Assembly (NCBI RefSeq): GCF_001984035.1
Contig: NZ_CP019449.1
Span: 3,100,001-3,164,000, forward strand
DNA: 64,000 nt
Source: Sphingopyxis sp. QXT-31
GTDB taxonomy: Bacteria; Pseudomonadota; Alphaproteobacteria; Sphingomonadales; Sphingomonadaceae
Direction of reading: 5' to 3'
The notes below the pieces were generated by a model that saw only the letters and a program-made list of their open reading frames with translations, searched no databases and was not told the origin of the DNA. Shown piece after piece: positions 25,554-33,375 of this stretch. The translations under genes were made by a program, and so were the position numbers. Position 1 is the first letter of the stretch. Each line of letters opens with the position of its first letter.

Positions 25554-25987
25554 CGCGCATCGGCGGTCAGCGCCTTGACCACGCTTTTGTCGAACATTTC
25601 CGCTTGATCGGGGTTGAGAACCCCGCGCATCGCGAAGAGATGCTGGAGCGTTTCCTTCTGCAATGTCCCCATCACCTCATGCGTCTCGTCGATCGCCTCG
25701 GTGACGCGCGGTCCATAGCCATGCTCGGCTTCGATCGCCTGCGCGAGCCGGACATTGGCGGCGCGCATCTCGAGTTCGAGCGCCTGGCGGCGACCGGCGA
25801 AGTCGGCTTCGATCCGCTCGAGTTTCTTTTCCTGCTCCGGGGTCAGGTCGAGTTGGCCGTGGAGAAGCGCATGAAGTTCGGTTTCGCTGGCTTTGGGCGC
25901 ATCGGCCACCAGACGGCCGATGAACACGCCGGCAATCGCCGCGGCGAAGGCAATGAGCCCCAAGAGAAGAAGACGGCGCGACGGCAT
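25550..25987 (-). CDS. Periplasmic heavy-metal sensor, CnrX/Spy-like (metal-resistance family)
   Basis: The 145-residue protein has one N-terminal membrane anchor (LLLLGLIAFAAAIAGVFIG) and a helical periplasmic domain with LTPEQEKKLERIEADFAGRR and VLNPDQAEMFDK, which mark the Spy/CnrX-like metal-resistance family. In cnr, CnrX senses metal and releases the sigma factor through CnrY. Here the stop overlaps the sigma start by four bases. His residues near HALLHGQ and HLFAMRG could form part of a metal site. Confidence 0.85.
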   Translation of the reverse strand: MPSRRLLLLGLIAFAAAIAGVFIGRLVADAPKASETELHALLHGQLDLTPEQEKKLERIEADFAGRRQALELEMRAANVRLAQAIEAEHGYGPRVTEAIDETHEVMGTLQKETLQHLFAMRGVLNPDQAEMFDKSVVKALTADAR

Positions 25988-25989
25988 TG

Positions 25990-26256
25990 CTACTGTACAT
26001 CCAGCAAGGTGGAAGGCACCAATGCGCTAGGCGGGCCGAATGGGGTCAGGGGGCTTGCCGCGACCGCCGGCTGGGAAATCGCACTCCCCGCAAAAACACC
26101 GCCGCCGAGCGAGACAAAGGCCGCGAGCGCCATCAGGCGGCGCATCGCTACCGCTTCGCGCCGGCGGATCGCCAATGCGCCCATGATGCGATCATCGAGC
26201 GCATCGAGCGCTGCGGGCAGATCGATCCTGTTCAAAATGCGAAGCTCCTTATCCAT
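25990..26256 (-). CDS. Small membrane anti-sigma factor, CnrY-like
   Basis: The 88-residue protein has a short cytoplasmic N-terminus (DLPAALDALDDRIMGALAIRRRE), one membrane helix (LMALAAFVSLGGGVFAGSAI) and a small periplasmic tail. Size, topology and position two bases before the sensor gene match CnrY-type anti-sigma factors, though direct sequence resemblance is weak. The ATG at 26256 follows GAAGAGACGATCG. It heads the regulatory operon and is divergent from copC. Confidence 0.7.
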   Translation of the reverse strand: MDKELRILNRIDLPAALDALDDRIMGALAIRRREAVAMRRLMALAAFVSLGGGVFAGSAISQPAVAASPLTPFGPPSALVPSTLLDVQ

Positions 26257-26322
26257 CGATCGTCTCTTCAAACCTTTCCATCATTGTACATACGCGCCGA
26301 AGCGCCTCACCCCTCACACCAG

Positions 26323-26341
26323 AATATTATTCCGGAATATT
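26323..26341. promoter_or_regulatory. Dyad AATATT-ATTCCGG-AATATT between the ECF operon and copC
   Basis: A perfect ATTCCGGAAT palindrome at 26329-26338 is nested in two AATATT half-sites (26323-26328 and 26336-26341). It sits midway between the divergent anti-sigma and copC genes, so one bound dimer could control both. It does not match the CueR or CopR box that I know. Confidence 0.45.
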
Positions 26342-26358
26342 TGAGGGCCATGCCGATA

Positions 26359-26376
26359 TCCTGCGTATTAGCAGGA
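26359..26376 (+). promoter_or_regulatory. Inverted repeat TCCTGC-N6-GCAGGA in the copC leader
   Basis: The six-base stem with a GTATTA loop lies 24 bases upstream of the copC start, before the GGAGGTG ribosome binding site. It may be an operator or an mRNA hairpin; no T-run follows, so a terminator is unlikely. Confidence 0.35.
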
Positions 26377-26399
26377 CAGACACGCATTTGGAGGTGTTC

Positions 26400-26783
26400 A
26401 TGTTCAAGTCTCTTCTCCCCTCTGCAGCGGCGGCTTTCGCTCTGCTTCTCATGCCGGCCACGGCAAGCGCGCACACCAAGCTCGTCAGCTCGACGCCCGC
26501 CGCCAATTCGACCGTTTCGAAGGTCACGTCGGTCAATCTTCAGTTCAACGAAAAGATCGTCGCCTCGACCCTCAAGACCGAGCTGGTCATGACCGGCATG
26601 CCCGGCATGGCCAATCATGCCCCGATGAAGGTGCCTTACTCGTCGATGATGGGCAAAGAGGGCAAGTCGGCGATGCTGATGCTCAAGCGGCCGCTGACAG
26701 CCGGAACCTACAAGGTCACATGGTCGGCGGCGGGCGCTGATACCCACCGCATGGGCAGCGAATTCAGCTTCACCGTAAAGTAA
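26400..26783 (+). CDS. copC: Periplasmic copper-binding protein CopC
   Basis: The 127-residue protein has a signal peptide ending TASAH, so the mature N-terminus is the copper-ligand histidine of CopC, followed by TKLVSSTPAANSTV and LQFNEKI. A Met-rich region (MTGMPGMANHAPM) and the terminal HRMGSEFSFTVK complete the fold. The ATG at 26400 lies just after GGAGGTG. It is six bases before copD and would hand copper to it. Confidence 0.93.
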   Translation: MFKSLLPSAAAAFALLLMPATASAHTKLVSSTPAANSTVSKVTSVNLQFNEKIVASTLKTELVMTGMPGMANHAPMKVPYSSMMGKEGKSAMLMLKRPLTAGTYKVTWSAAGADTHRMGSEFSFTVK

Positions 26784-26789
26784 AAGACG

Positions 26790-27758
26790 GTGGGGGACCC
26801 CGTTCTGATCGGCATCAGGTTCGCACTTTATGCGGACCTGATGCTCATCGCCGGCCTTGCTGCGTTCCCGCTTTTTGCGCTGACGCGGAGCGAACGCCAT
26901 GAGCCGCAGCCGATGATGGCCGCGATCTGGCGCGCAGAACGATGGCTCTGCGCCATCGGGCTGCTCGTCTCCAGCCTCGGAATGGGCGTGCTCGCGGCCT
27001 CGATGCAGGGCGTGGGCATCCTCTCCCTGGAGTTCCAACCCTTTTGGGATCTGGTTCGCGAAACCGAGGTCGGCATGGCCTGGATCTACCGGAGCGCCGC
27101 GCTGCTCGTTGCGTTGGCGGCGGCAGTCTGGATGACGCGCCGGCCGACAATCGCAGCCGCCATACTCACTCTTGCCGGCTCGGTCGCCGTCGCGACCTTG
27201 GTCTGGTCGGGCCATGCGGGCGCGACCGAGGGCGCGGCGGGCACCCTGCATCGGGCCAGCGACATATTGCACCTGATCGCAGCGGCGGTCTGGATCGGCG
27301 CAATCGGCGCCTTTCTTATGCTGATCTCGCCCCAGCGCCTCCGCGAATGGCCGGGGGGACTCCAAATTGCGTCGCGGAGTCTCGATCAATTCTCGCGCGT
27401 CGGTACGATCTGCGTCCTCGTCATCGCCGCCACCGGCCTCGTCAACAGCCAGATGATCGTCGGCGCCGAGAATCTCGGCCGCTCCCTCGGCTCGCCCTAT
27501 GGACAATTGCTCCTCGCCAAGCTTGCGCTGTTCGGACTGATGTTAGCGCTCGCGGCGGCGAACCGCTGGCAGCTGACCCCGGCGCTCGCGGCCGCCGTCC
27601 CGGAGACCAATACCGACAATGTCGCCGCCGACCCCGACCTCGCGATCGCAGCCATGCGCAGAAGCCTGGTCATCGAAGCGTCGGCCGCGCTCGCCATACT
27701 CGCGCTGGTCGCCTGGTTCGGCACGCTCGAACCCTTCGTCGCCGTCGATCCGGTTTGA
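26790..27758 (+). CDS. copD: Copper import/resistance membrane protein CopD
   Basis: The 322-residue protein starts with GTG and has eight or so membrane helices with the conserved histidines of CopD: SGHAGATEGAAGTLHRASDILHLIAAAVWIGAIG. It is co-transcribed with copC and its stop overlaps a TTG that may start the regulator gene downstream. CopC-CopD together take copper across the inner membrane in the Pseudomonas model. Confidence 0.92.
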   Translation: MGDPVLIGIRFALYADLMLIAGLAAFPLFALTRSERHEPQPMMAAIWRAERWLCAIGLLVSSLGMGVLAASMQGVGILSLEFQPFWDLVRETEVGMAWIYRSAALLVALAAAVWMTRRPTIAAAILTLAGSVAVATLVWSGHAGATEGAAGTLHRASDILHLIAAAVWIGAIGAFLMLISPQRLREWPGGLQIASRSLDQFSRVGTICVLVIAATGLVNSQMIVGAENLGRSLGSPYGQLLLAKLALFGLMLALAAANRWQLTPALAAAVPETNTDNVAADPDLAIAAMRRSLVIEASAALAILALVAWFGTLEPFVAVDPV

Positions 27759-28480
27759 CCGCCAGCACCGTCTCATGGTCCGGTTCGATCATGCTCGGGG
27801 CCGGCTGGGCGTTGATTGACGCACGCATCGGGAGCAGCCGTCCTCATAGCCATGTGGCGCATCAGATCAGCCTCGCCGTCGAACGAGACCTCGAAATTTC
27901 CGGTGATGCCGACATGATAGTCCCTGCCGGACACGCCATTGCCATCGCATCGCATGTCCGGCACCGCCTGGGACCGCCGGGCGCCCTCGTGCGATCATTT
28001 TATCTCGACCCGCTTTTTCGTGCCGACGCGCGGCTGTCCGCCGGATCGGCGCCCGTCCTGTTGACACCAGTAGAGACGGCCGGACTATGCGATATCGCTA
28101 GCGGCGCGGACGCGAAGCGCTGGGCGTCCGACTATCTCGACCGGTCGCAGGTGCGTCCGGTGGATGCACGCCTGTCCGAGGCGCTCGCGGCCCCTAGTGA
28201 TTTGTCGACCGCGCGCGCGTTGGCCGACGTCGCCTGCCTCTCGCCCTCGCGCCTTCGCGAAATCGTCTGCCGCGACTTCGGCGTGCCTCCGGCCAAATTG
28301 CTGCAGTGGCTCCAGCTTCAACGCGCCGTGCGGGCGCTGGTCGGCGGCGGAGGTCTCGCCGACGCAGCGGCGGCGGGAGGCTTCGCCGATCAGTCGCACT
28401 TCACGCGCCGCTGCGCTCAATGGCTAGGCGTGACGCCTTCGGCTGGCCTTAGCGCCTTCGCGTTCGAAATCGTGCCCTGA
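27755..28480 (+). CDS. AraC-family transcriptional regulator
   Basis: The protein has a cupin-like N-terminal domain (SSRPHSHVAHQISLAV, GHAIAIASHVRHRL) and a C-terminal AraC helix-turn-helix pair (ARALADVACLSPSRLREIV and LADAAAAGGFADQSHFTRRC, then LGVTPSAG). I use the TTG at 27755, which overlaps the copD stop and keeps the leading VSWSGSIMLGAG; the ATG at 27791 is the alternative. Position suggests control of the copper block, but its ligand is unknown. The His-rich cupin could bind metal. Confidence 0.82.
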   Translation: MTASTVSWSGSIMLGAGWALIDARIGSSRPHSHVAHQISLAVERDLEISGDADMIVPAGHAIAIASHVRHRLGPPGALVRSFYLDPLFRADARLSAGSAPVLLTPVETAGLCDIASGADAKRWASDYLDRSQVRPVDARLSEALAAPSDLSTARALADVACLSPSRLREIVCRDFGVPPAKLLQWLQLQRAVRALVGGGGLADAAAAGGFADQSHFTRRCAQWLGVTPSAGLSAFAFEIVP

Positions 28481-28617
28481 GCCGGATGCGCCTCGCACCG
28501 CGTCGCCCCGGCGAAACATTCAAGACCGCCGCGCCTGCTTGCCCCTAAGCGTCTCCTCGAGACCGGCGAGTGCGGCCGCAATCCGGCGGCAAGCCAAAGC
28601 GTCGAAAGGAGACGGCC

Positions 28618-29295
28618 ATGCCCGACCCGAAACCCGTAGCAAGATCCTACACGCCAGCGGCAGGATATCACTTCCTGACGCCCTTTTATGATTTCGGCGT
28701 CGCGGTGACGACGCGCGAGCGCGTGTGGCGCGACCGTCTCGTTCGCCATATGGCGCTCGGCGAGGGTGACGTCATTCTCGATATCGGCTCGGGTACGGGA
28801 AATCTCGCGCTGGCGATCGCTCGCCATAGCCGGGACGTCCGCTATCTTGGTTTCGACCCCGACGAGGCCGCGACGCGAATTGCCCGAACGAAGACCGCGC
28901 AGATTGTTCCACCGCCGGAGTTTCGAGTTGGCTTTTTCGCGGCTTCGGCGATCGATGACTGGCCCTCGCCTTCCAAGATTGCGATCTGCCTCGTCCTTCA
29001 TCAGGTCGGGCTTGAGGAAAAGGCACGTCTGCTACGCGAGGCCCGGCAGGTGCTCGCGCCGGGCGGCAAACTCTATGTCACCGACTATGGAGAACAGCGC
29101 AGCCGCCTCATGCGGTTGCTGTTCCGCCTGACGATCCAGCAGCTCGACGGCGTCCAGGACACCCAACCCAACGCCGATGGATTGCTCCCGGTGCTGATGA
29201 GAGAGGCAGGCTTTTGCGATGTTCGCGAACTTGAGACGTTCCGCACGCCAACCGGTGCGATCGCGATCATCGAGGCCCGAAAGCCCGGGACCTGA
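28618..29295 (+). CDS. Class I SAM-dependent methyltransferase
   Basis: The 225-residue protein starts after GAAAGGAGACGGCC and has motif I VILDIGSGTGNLAL near residue 54, GFDPDEAA, and a UbiE/arsenite-methyltransferase-like motif with VLAPGGKLYVTDYGE. No Cys triad of ArsM type is visible, so an arsenite substrate is unlikely. It lies between the copCD-araC unit and the Cu-ATPase on the same strand. A role in quinone or lipid modification is only a guess. Confidence 0.78.
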   Translation: MPDPKPVARSYTPAAGYHFLTPFYDFGVAVTTRERVWRDRLVRHMALGEGDVILDIGSGTGNLALAIARHSRDVRYLGFDPDEAATRIARTKTAQIVPPPEFRVGFFAASAIDDWPSPSKIAICLVLHQVGLEEKARLLREARQVLAPGGKLYVTDYGEQRSRLMRLLFRLTIQQLDGVQDTQPNADGLLPVLMREAGFCDVRELETFRTPTGAIAIIEARKPGT

Positions 29296-29352
29296 CGGCA
29301 CAGGGCAAAGAAAATCCAAGGGATAATCGCCTTTCTTGCGTATCGATAGAAG

Positions 29353-29371
29353 CGGCTCCATTCTGGAACCG
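29353..29371. promoter_or_regulatory. Imperfect dyad CGGCTCC-N5-GGAACCG upstream of the Cu-ATPase
   Basis: Seven-base arms with one mismatch flank ATTCT, about 90 bases before the ATPase start. MerR-type regulators such as CueR bind dyads of this general form within stretched spacers, but no clear -35/-10 pair with a 19-base spacer brackets it. Weak candidate. Confidence 0.25.
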
Positions 29372-29418
29372 CCAGGAACGACGCCAGCGGCGAACTCGAC
29401 CGGTGGCGTTTGGACCGC

Positions 29419-29434
29419 CCCGCCGCGAGGCGGG
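29419..29434 (+). promoter_or_regulatory. Hairpin CCCGCC-GCGA-GGCGGG in the Cu-ATPase leader
   Basis: A perfect six-base GC stem with a GNRA tetraloop (GCGA) ends 27 bases before the start codon at 29462. No T-run follows. It could shape translation initiation. Confidence 0.35.
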
Positions 29435-29461
29435 CATCCGACACATACGGGAGCGGCGGCG

Positions 29462-31783
29462 ATGCACGATCATCAGGGCGCAGAAAAAGGCAGCGGGAGC
29501 ACGACCGATCCCGTCTGCGGCATGACGGTCGATCCGGCCACCACACCTCACACCGCGACGCATAGCGGCAAGCATCACTATTTCTGCAGCGCAGGCTGCC
29601 TCGCCAAATTCGAGGCCGATCCCGATCTTTATGCCGCAAAAAGCGAGCCGGCCGCAGCCGATGCACCCGAAGGCGCCATCTGGACCTGCCCGATGCATCC
29701 CGAAATCCAGCGCGCCGGCCCCGGAAGCTGCCCGATCTGCGGCATGGCACTCGAGCCCGTCATGCCGACAGCATCGGACGGCCCCAGCGAAGAATATCGC
29801 GATATGCGGCGGCGCTTCTGGATCGGGCTCCTTCTCGCCCTTCCGGTGGTTGCGCTCGAAATGGGCGGCCATCTGACGGGCCTCCACCAATATGTCGGCC
29901 GCCAGACGAACAACTGGATCCAGATGCTGCTCGCGACCCCCGTCGTGCTATGGGCTGGCTGGCCCTTCTTCGAGCGCGCCTGGCTCTCGATCCGCAACAA
30001 GAGCCTCAACATGTTCACCCTCATAGCGATGGGGACGGGCGTTGCCTGGGGCTACAGCATGATGGCGGCGATTCTCCCGCAAATCTTCCCGGCAGCCTTC
30101 CGCGCCGCCGATGGTTCGGTCGCGGTCTATTTCGAGGCCGCCGCAGTCATCACGGTCCTGGTGCTACTCGGGCAGGTGCTCGAACTCAGGGCCCGCGAAA
30201 CGACGAGCGGCGCGATCCGCGCGCTCCTTGACCTGACACCGAAGCTCGCCCGGCGCGTCCGCAGCGATGGAAGCGACGAGGAGGTAGCGCTCGAGGAAGT
30301 CGCGGTCGGCGACATGCTGCGCATCCGTCCGGGCGAAAAAGTCCCCGTCGATGGCATCGTCGTAGAAGGCCGCGGCACAGTCGACGAATCGATGGTTACG
30401 GGCGAATCGATGCCGGTCACCAAGGCGGCCGGCGCGGCGCTGATCGGCGGGACGATCAACCAGACGGGCGGCCTGCTCATGCGCAGCGAGAAGGTCGGGC
30501 GCGACACGATGCTCGCGCGGATCGTACAAATGGTCGCCGACGCGCAGCGCAGCCGGGCGCCGATCCAGCGTCTCGCCGATACCGTTTCGGGCTGGTTCGT
30601 GCCCGGCGTCATCGTCGTCGCCATCGTCGCTTTCATTGTCTGGTCGCTTCTCGGCCCCGCGCCCGCCATGGCCTACGGCCTTATCGCCGCCGTCTCGGTG
30701 CTCATCATCGCCTGCCCCTGCGCGCTCGGCCTCGCGACGCCGATGTCGATCATGGTCGGCGTGGGGCGTGGCGCCGAAGCCGGCGTGCTGATCAAAAATG
30801 CCGAGGCGCTTGAACGGATGGAGAAGGTCGACACCCTCGTCGTCGACAAGACCGGGACGCTGACCGAAGGCAGGCCCTCGGTCGTCGCCATCGACGTCGC
30901 CGAAGGCTTCGAAGAGCAGGATCTGCTCCGGATTGCCGCGAGCCTCGAGCGCAGCAGCGAACATCCATTGGCGGCCGCGATCGTCAAGGCCGCCGAGGAC
31001 CGGGGCCTCGCGCTGGTCGAGCCATCGGGGGTCGACCAGCCGGTCGGCAAGGGTATCGTCGGGGTCGTCGTCGACAAGGCGATAGTCCTCGGCAATGCGA
31101 GCTTTCTTGAAGAATATGACGTCGATCTGGGCGCGCTCACCGAGGCAGCCGACCGCCTTCGCACAGACGGCGCGACGGCGATCTACATCGCGGTCAATGG
31201 CAAGGCGGCCGGGGTCATCGCCATCGCCGATCCCGTCAAGGAAACGACGGGCGACGCGCTCGCGGCGCTGCGCGAGGCCGGAATCAAGGTCATCATGCTC
31301 ACCGGCGACAATCGCGTCACCGCCGAGGCGATCGCGCGGCGCCTCGGCATCGACGACGTTGAGGCCGACGTCCTCCCCGACCAGAAGAGTGCGGTCGTGC
31401 AGCGGCTGCGCGAAGAGGGCCGGATCGTCGCGATGGCCGGCGACGGGGTCAACGACGCCCCCGCGCTCGCCGCCGCTGACGTCGGCATCGCGATGGGCTC
31501 GGGAACCGATGTCGCCATCGAAAGCGCGGGAGTGACGCTGCTGCGCGGCGACCTTCTGGGCATCGTGCGGGCGCGGCATCTCAGCCATGCGACGATGGCG
31601 AACATCCGCCAGAATCTCTTCTTCGCTTTCGCCTATAATGTCGCCGGGATTCCGGTCGCTGCGGGCGTGCTCTATCCGGTCTTCGGACTATTGCTCTCGC
31701 CGGTCATTGCCGCCGCTGCGATGGCACTCTCGTCCGTCAGCGTCATCGCCAATTCGTTGCGGCTGCGCTTTGCCAGAATCTGA
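29462..31783 (+). CDS. Copper-translocating P1B-type ATPase with YHS and heavy-metal-binding domains
   Basis: The 773-residue protein begins with a YHS domain ([27 protein letters not shown]), then a HMBD zinc-ribbon-like domain ([26 protein letters not shown]), and no CXXC-type HMA domain. The ATPase core has VTGESMPV, the transmembrane CPC in [11 protein letters not shown], the phosphorylated aspartate in [18 protein letters not shown] and [11 protein letters not shown]. The layout is that of Cu(I) exporters associated with periplasmic copper handling. The ATG at 29462 follows GGGAGCGGCG. The frame extends upstream to 29336 but without homology. Confidence 0.95.
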   Translation: MHDHQGAEKGSGSTTDPVCGMTVDPATTPHTATHSGKHHYFCSAGCLAKFEADPDLYAAKSEPAAADAPEGAIWTCPMHPEIQRAGPGSCPICGMALEPVMPTASDGPSEEYRDMRRRFWIGLLLALPVVALEMGGHLTGLHQYVGRQTNNWIQMLLATPVVLWAGWPFFERAWLSIRNKSLNMFTLIAMGTGVAWGYSMMAAILPQIFPAAFRAADGSVAVYFEAAAVITVLVLLGQVLELRARETTSGAIRALLDLTPKLARRVRSDGSDEEVALEEVAVGDMLRIRPGEKVPVDGIVVEGRGTVDESMVTGESMPVTKAAGAALIGGTINQTGGLLMRSEKVGRDTMLARIVQMVADAQRSRAPIQRLADTVSGWFVPGVIVVAIVAFIVWSLLGPAPAMAYGLIAAVSVLIIACPCALGLATPMSIMVGVGRGAEAGVLIKNAEALERMEKVDTLVVDKTGTLTEGRPSVVAIDVAEGFEEQDLLRIAASLERSSEHPLAAAIVKAAEDRGLALVEPSGVDQPVGKGIVGVVVDKAIVLGNASFLEEYDVDLGALTEAADRLRTDGATAIYIAVNGKAAGVIAIADPVKETTGDALAALREAGIKVIMLTGDNRVTAEAIARRLGIDDVEADVLPDQKSAVVQRLREEGRIVAMAGDGVNDAPALAAADVGIAMGSGTDVAIESAGVTLLRGDLLGIVRARHLSHATMANIRQNLFFAFAYNVAGIPVAAGVLYPVFGLLLSPVIAAAAMALSSVSVIANSLRLRFARI

Positions 31784-31826
31784 TCGAAACCACCGGAGAA
31801 GTTCGGACGCAATAAGGGGAAATGAT

Positions 31827-32303
31827 ATGAGACGACTGACGATTACAGCAATCACATTGGCCATGCTGGTGGCCGTCCCGGCTCAGGCGACCGAGCCTGT
31901 GGATTATCAGGGCGCGGCGGCAGCGCTCGCGCAGTATAAATCAGCGATGGAAAAGCGGGACCTGACCGGCGTCGAGGCACTCTTTTCGCCAGACGCCCAG
32001 ATATTCGAGTCGGGCGGCGTCGAAGGGAATTTCGCCCACTATCGCGACCATCACCTCGGTCCCGAACTCAAGGAGTTCAGATCCTTTGCCTTCCGCAACT
32101 ACAAGATATCGGTTCGGGGCGAAGGCGATGTAGCGATCGCGACCGAGACCTATAGCTTCTCGATCGTACTCGCGAGCGGCGAAACAATCGAGCGGGACGG
32201 CGTCGCAACGAGCGTCCTTAAATGGGAAAACGGAAAGTGGCAGATCGTCAATCTGCACAGTTCCTCACGCAAGCCCAAGGTGCGGCCGGCGGGCGGCGCC
32301 TGA
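31827..32303 (+). CDS. Secreted NTF2/SnoaL-like protein (DUF4440 type)
   Basis: The 158-residue protein has a signal peptide ending PAQAT and an NTF2-like domain (AAAALAQYKSAMEKRDLTGVEALFSPDAQIFE, HYRDHHLGPEL, SVLKWENGKWQIVNLH). Such domains bind small ligands or act as isomerases; the function here is unknown. HYRDHH could offer metal ligands. The start follows AAGGGGAAATGAT. It is 43 bases after the ATPase stop and likely in the same transcript; a large dyad follows its stop. Confidence 0.75.
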   Translation: MRRLTITAITLAMLVAVPAQATEPVDYQGAAAALAQYKSAMEKRDLTGVEALFSPDAQIFESGGVEGNFAHYRDHHLGPELKEFRSFAFRNYKISVRGEGDVAIATETYSFSIVLASGETIERDGVATSVLKWENGKWQIVNLHSSSRKPKVRPAGGA

Positions 32304-32316
32304 TCGCGTGAAGAAA

Positions 32317-32371
32317 GGGCTCGCCCCCGAGGCTCGCGGGCCCGGGCGGGCCCTGAGGCCTCGCCGAGCCC
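32317..32371 (+). terminator. Large nested GC-rich inverted repeat after the NTF2-like gene
   Basis: Three nested stems are visible: outer GGGCTCG/CGAGCCC (32317-32323 with 32365-32371), middle CGAGGC/GCCTCG, and inner GGGCCC-GGGC-GGGCCC. There is no T-run on either side, so it is not a classical intrinsic terminator, but its place right after a stop codon suggests transcript end or 3' protection. The rest of 32304-32560 contains no gene that I can see. Confidence 0.45.
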
Positions 32372-32560
32372 GCGCCTGAACGAAACGCATAAGTCCGATC
32401 GAGTAAGGGGCGCCCGGAATTACCTCGACGCGGCAAGTACGCAAACCACCTGTCTCCTTTGCGACAAGGGAAAACCTGTTGCGGTGCGTATCATCTGTTG
32501 AACAGCCTTTGCATCGCGTTCGGCTTCACAGCTCGACGCTTGTTTTGAGGGAGATAGACG

Positions 32561-33190
32561 ATGGAGCGTTTTCGAAACTTCGATTTCCGGAAGCACATGC
32601 CTAGCTTGGCGTTCACGCTCCTGGCCGTTGCCGTCATAGCTGGCGCTGGAGCAATCACCGTCTATCTCGGCCTGTACAATATAGCGGCCGATGCACCTCA
32701 TAGCCGACTGACTTACAGCGTCATCGAAACATTCAGGGAGCAATCCATCGCAGCCCGGTCCGGATCGATCGCGGTGCCGGCGGATTTGGCGGCTCCGGCG
32801 CGGATCGCATCGGGCGCCGGACTATACACGGAGATGTGCAGCGGCTGCCATCTGGCGCCCGGAATGGAAAAAACCGAAATGAGTCAGGGGCTGTATCCGC
32901 AAGCGCCCATCTTGTTCAAAGGTTCGGATCGTTCTGCCTCGGAGCAATTCTGGATCATCAAGCATGGCATCAAGATGACCGCCATGCCGGCCTGGGGGAA
33001 AACGCATGATGATCGTCTCATCTGGGATATGGTCGCGTTTGTCCGAAAACTCCCTGGCCTGTCGCCGGCACAATATCAGGCTATTACGCAGAATGCGCCA
33101 ATGGACCATGACGCGATGATGAAGGGCATGACAGAGGCGGAAGGCGCGAGTCAGAAACCAAGCGGAGCGGGCGAACACGCAGGGCACTGA
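32561..33190 (+). CDS. Membrane-anchored c-type cytochrome
   Basis: The 209-residue protein has an N-terminal anchor (FTLLAVAVIAGAGAITVYLGL), one haem site CSGCH near residue 92 and a probable axial methionine in KMTAMPAWG. The C-terminal tail (MDHDAMMKGM, ending EHAGH) is Met/His-rich, as in other copper-block proteins here. The start follows GAGGGAGATAGACG. It could pass electrons in connection with copper oxidation by CopA, an inference from position. Confidence 0.85.
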   Translation: MERFRNFDFRKHMPSLAFTLLAVAVIAGAGAITVYLGLYNIAADAPHSRLTYSVIETFREQSIAARSGSIAVPADLAAPARIASGAGLYTEMCSGCHLAPGMEKTEMSQGLYPQAPILFKGSDRSASEQFWIIKHGIKMTAMPAWGKTHDDRLIWDMVAFVRKLPGLSPAQYQAITQNAPMDHDAMMKGMTEAEGASQKPSGAGEHAGH

Positions 33191-33250
33191 GGTCGTCGAC
33201 AATTATGCAGCGCCGGGCGTGAACGGGCTCGTTTCGACCTTCCATTCCCG

Positions 33251-33267
33251 CCCACCTTGCCGGTGGG
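33251..33267. other. Hairpin CCCACC-TTGCC-GGTGGG
   Basis: A perfect six-base stem in the 185-base gap between the cytochrome and the gene at 33376. No T-run follows on either strand. It could mark the end of the cytochrome transcript or the edge of an inserted segment. Nothing else is seen in the gap. Confidence 0.3.
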
Positions 33268-33375
33268 ACGGAAGGTTTCGCCTTTCGCTAAGGGCCGGAT
33301 CGAGCGAACTGTCTTGGCCGGCAAGCCGCAGGTGGAAAACAGCAATTCGGAATGGATCAAGCGGGGGCTATAAAC

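Noticed and set aside
26942..27754. Upstream extension of the AraC-regulator frame into copD
   Set aside because: The residues are an out-of-frame reading of copD; the regulator's homology begins near 27755.
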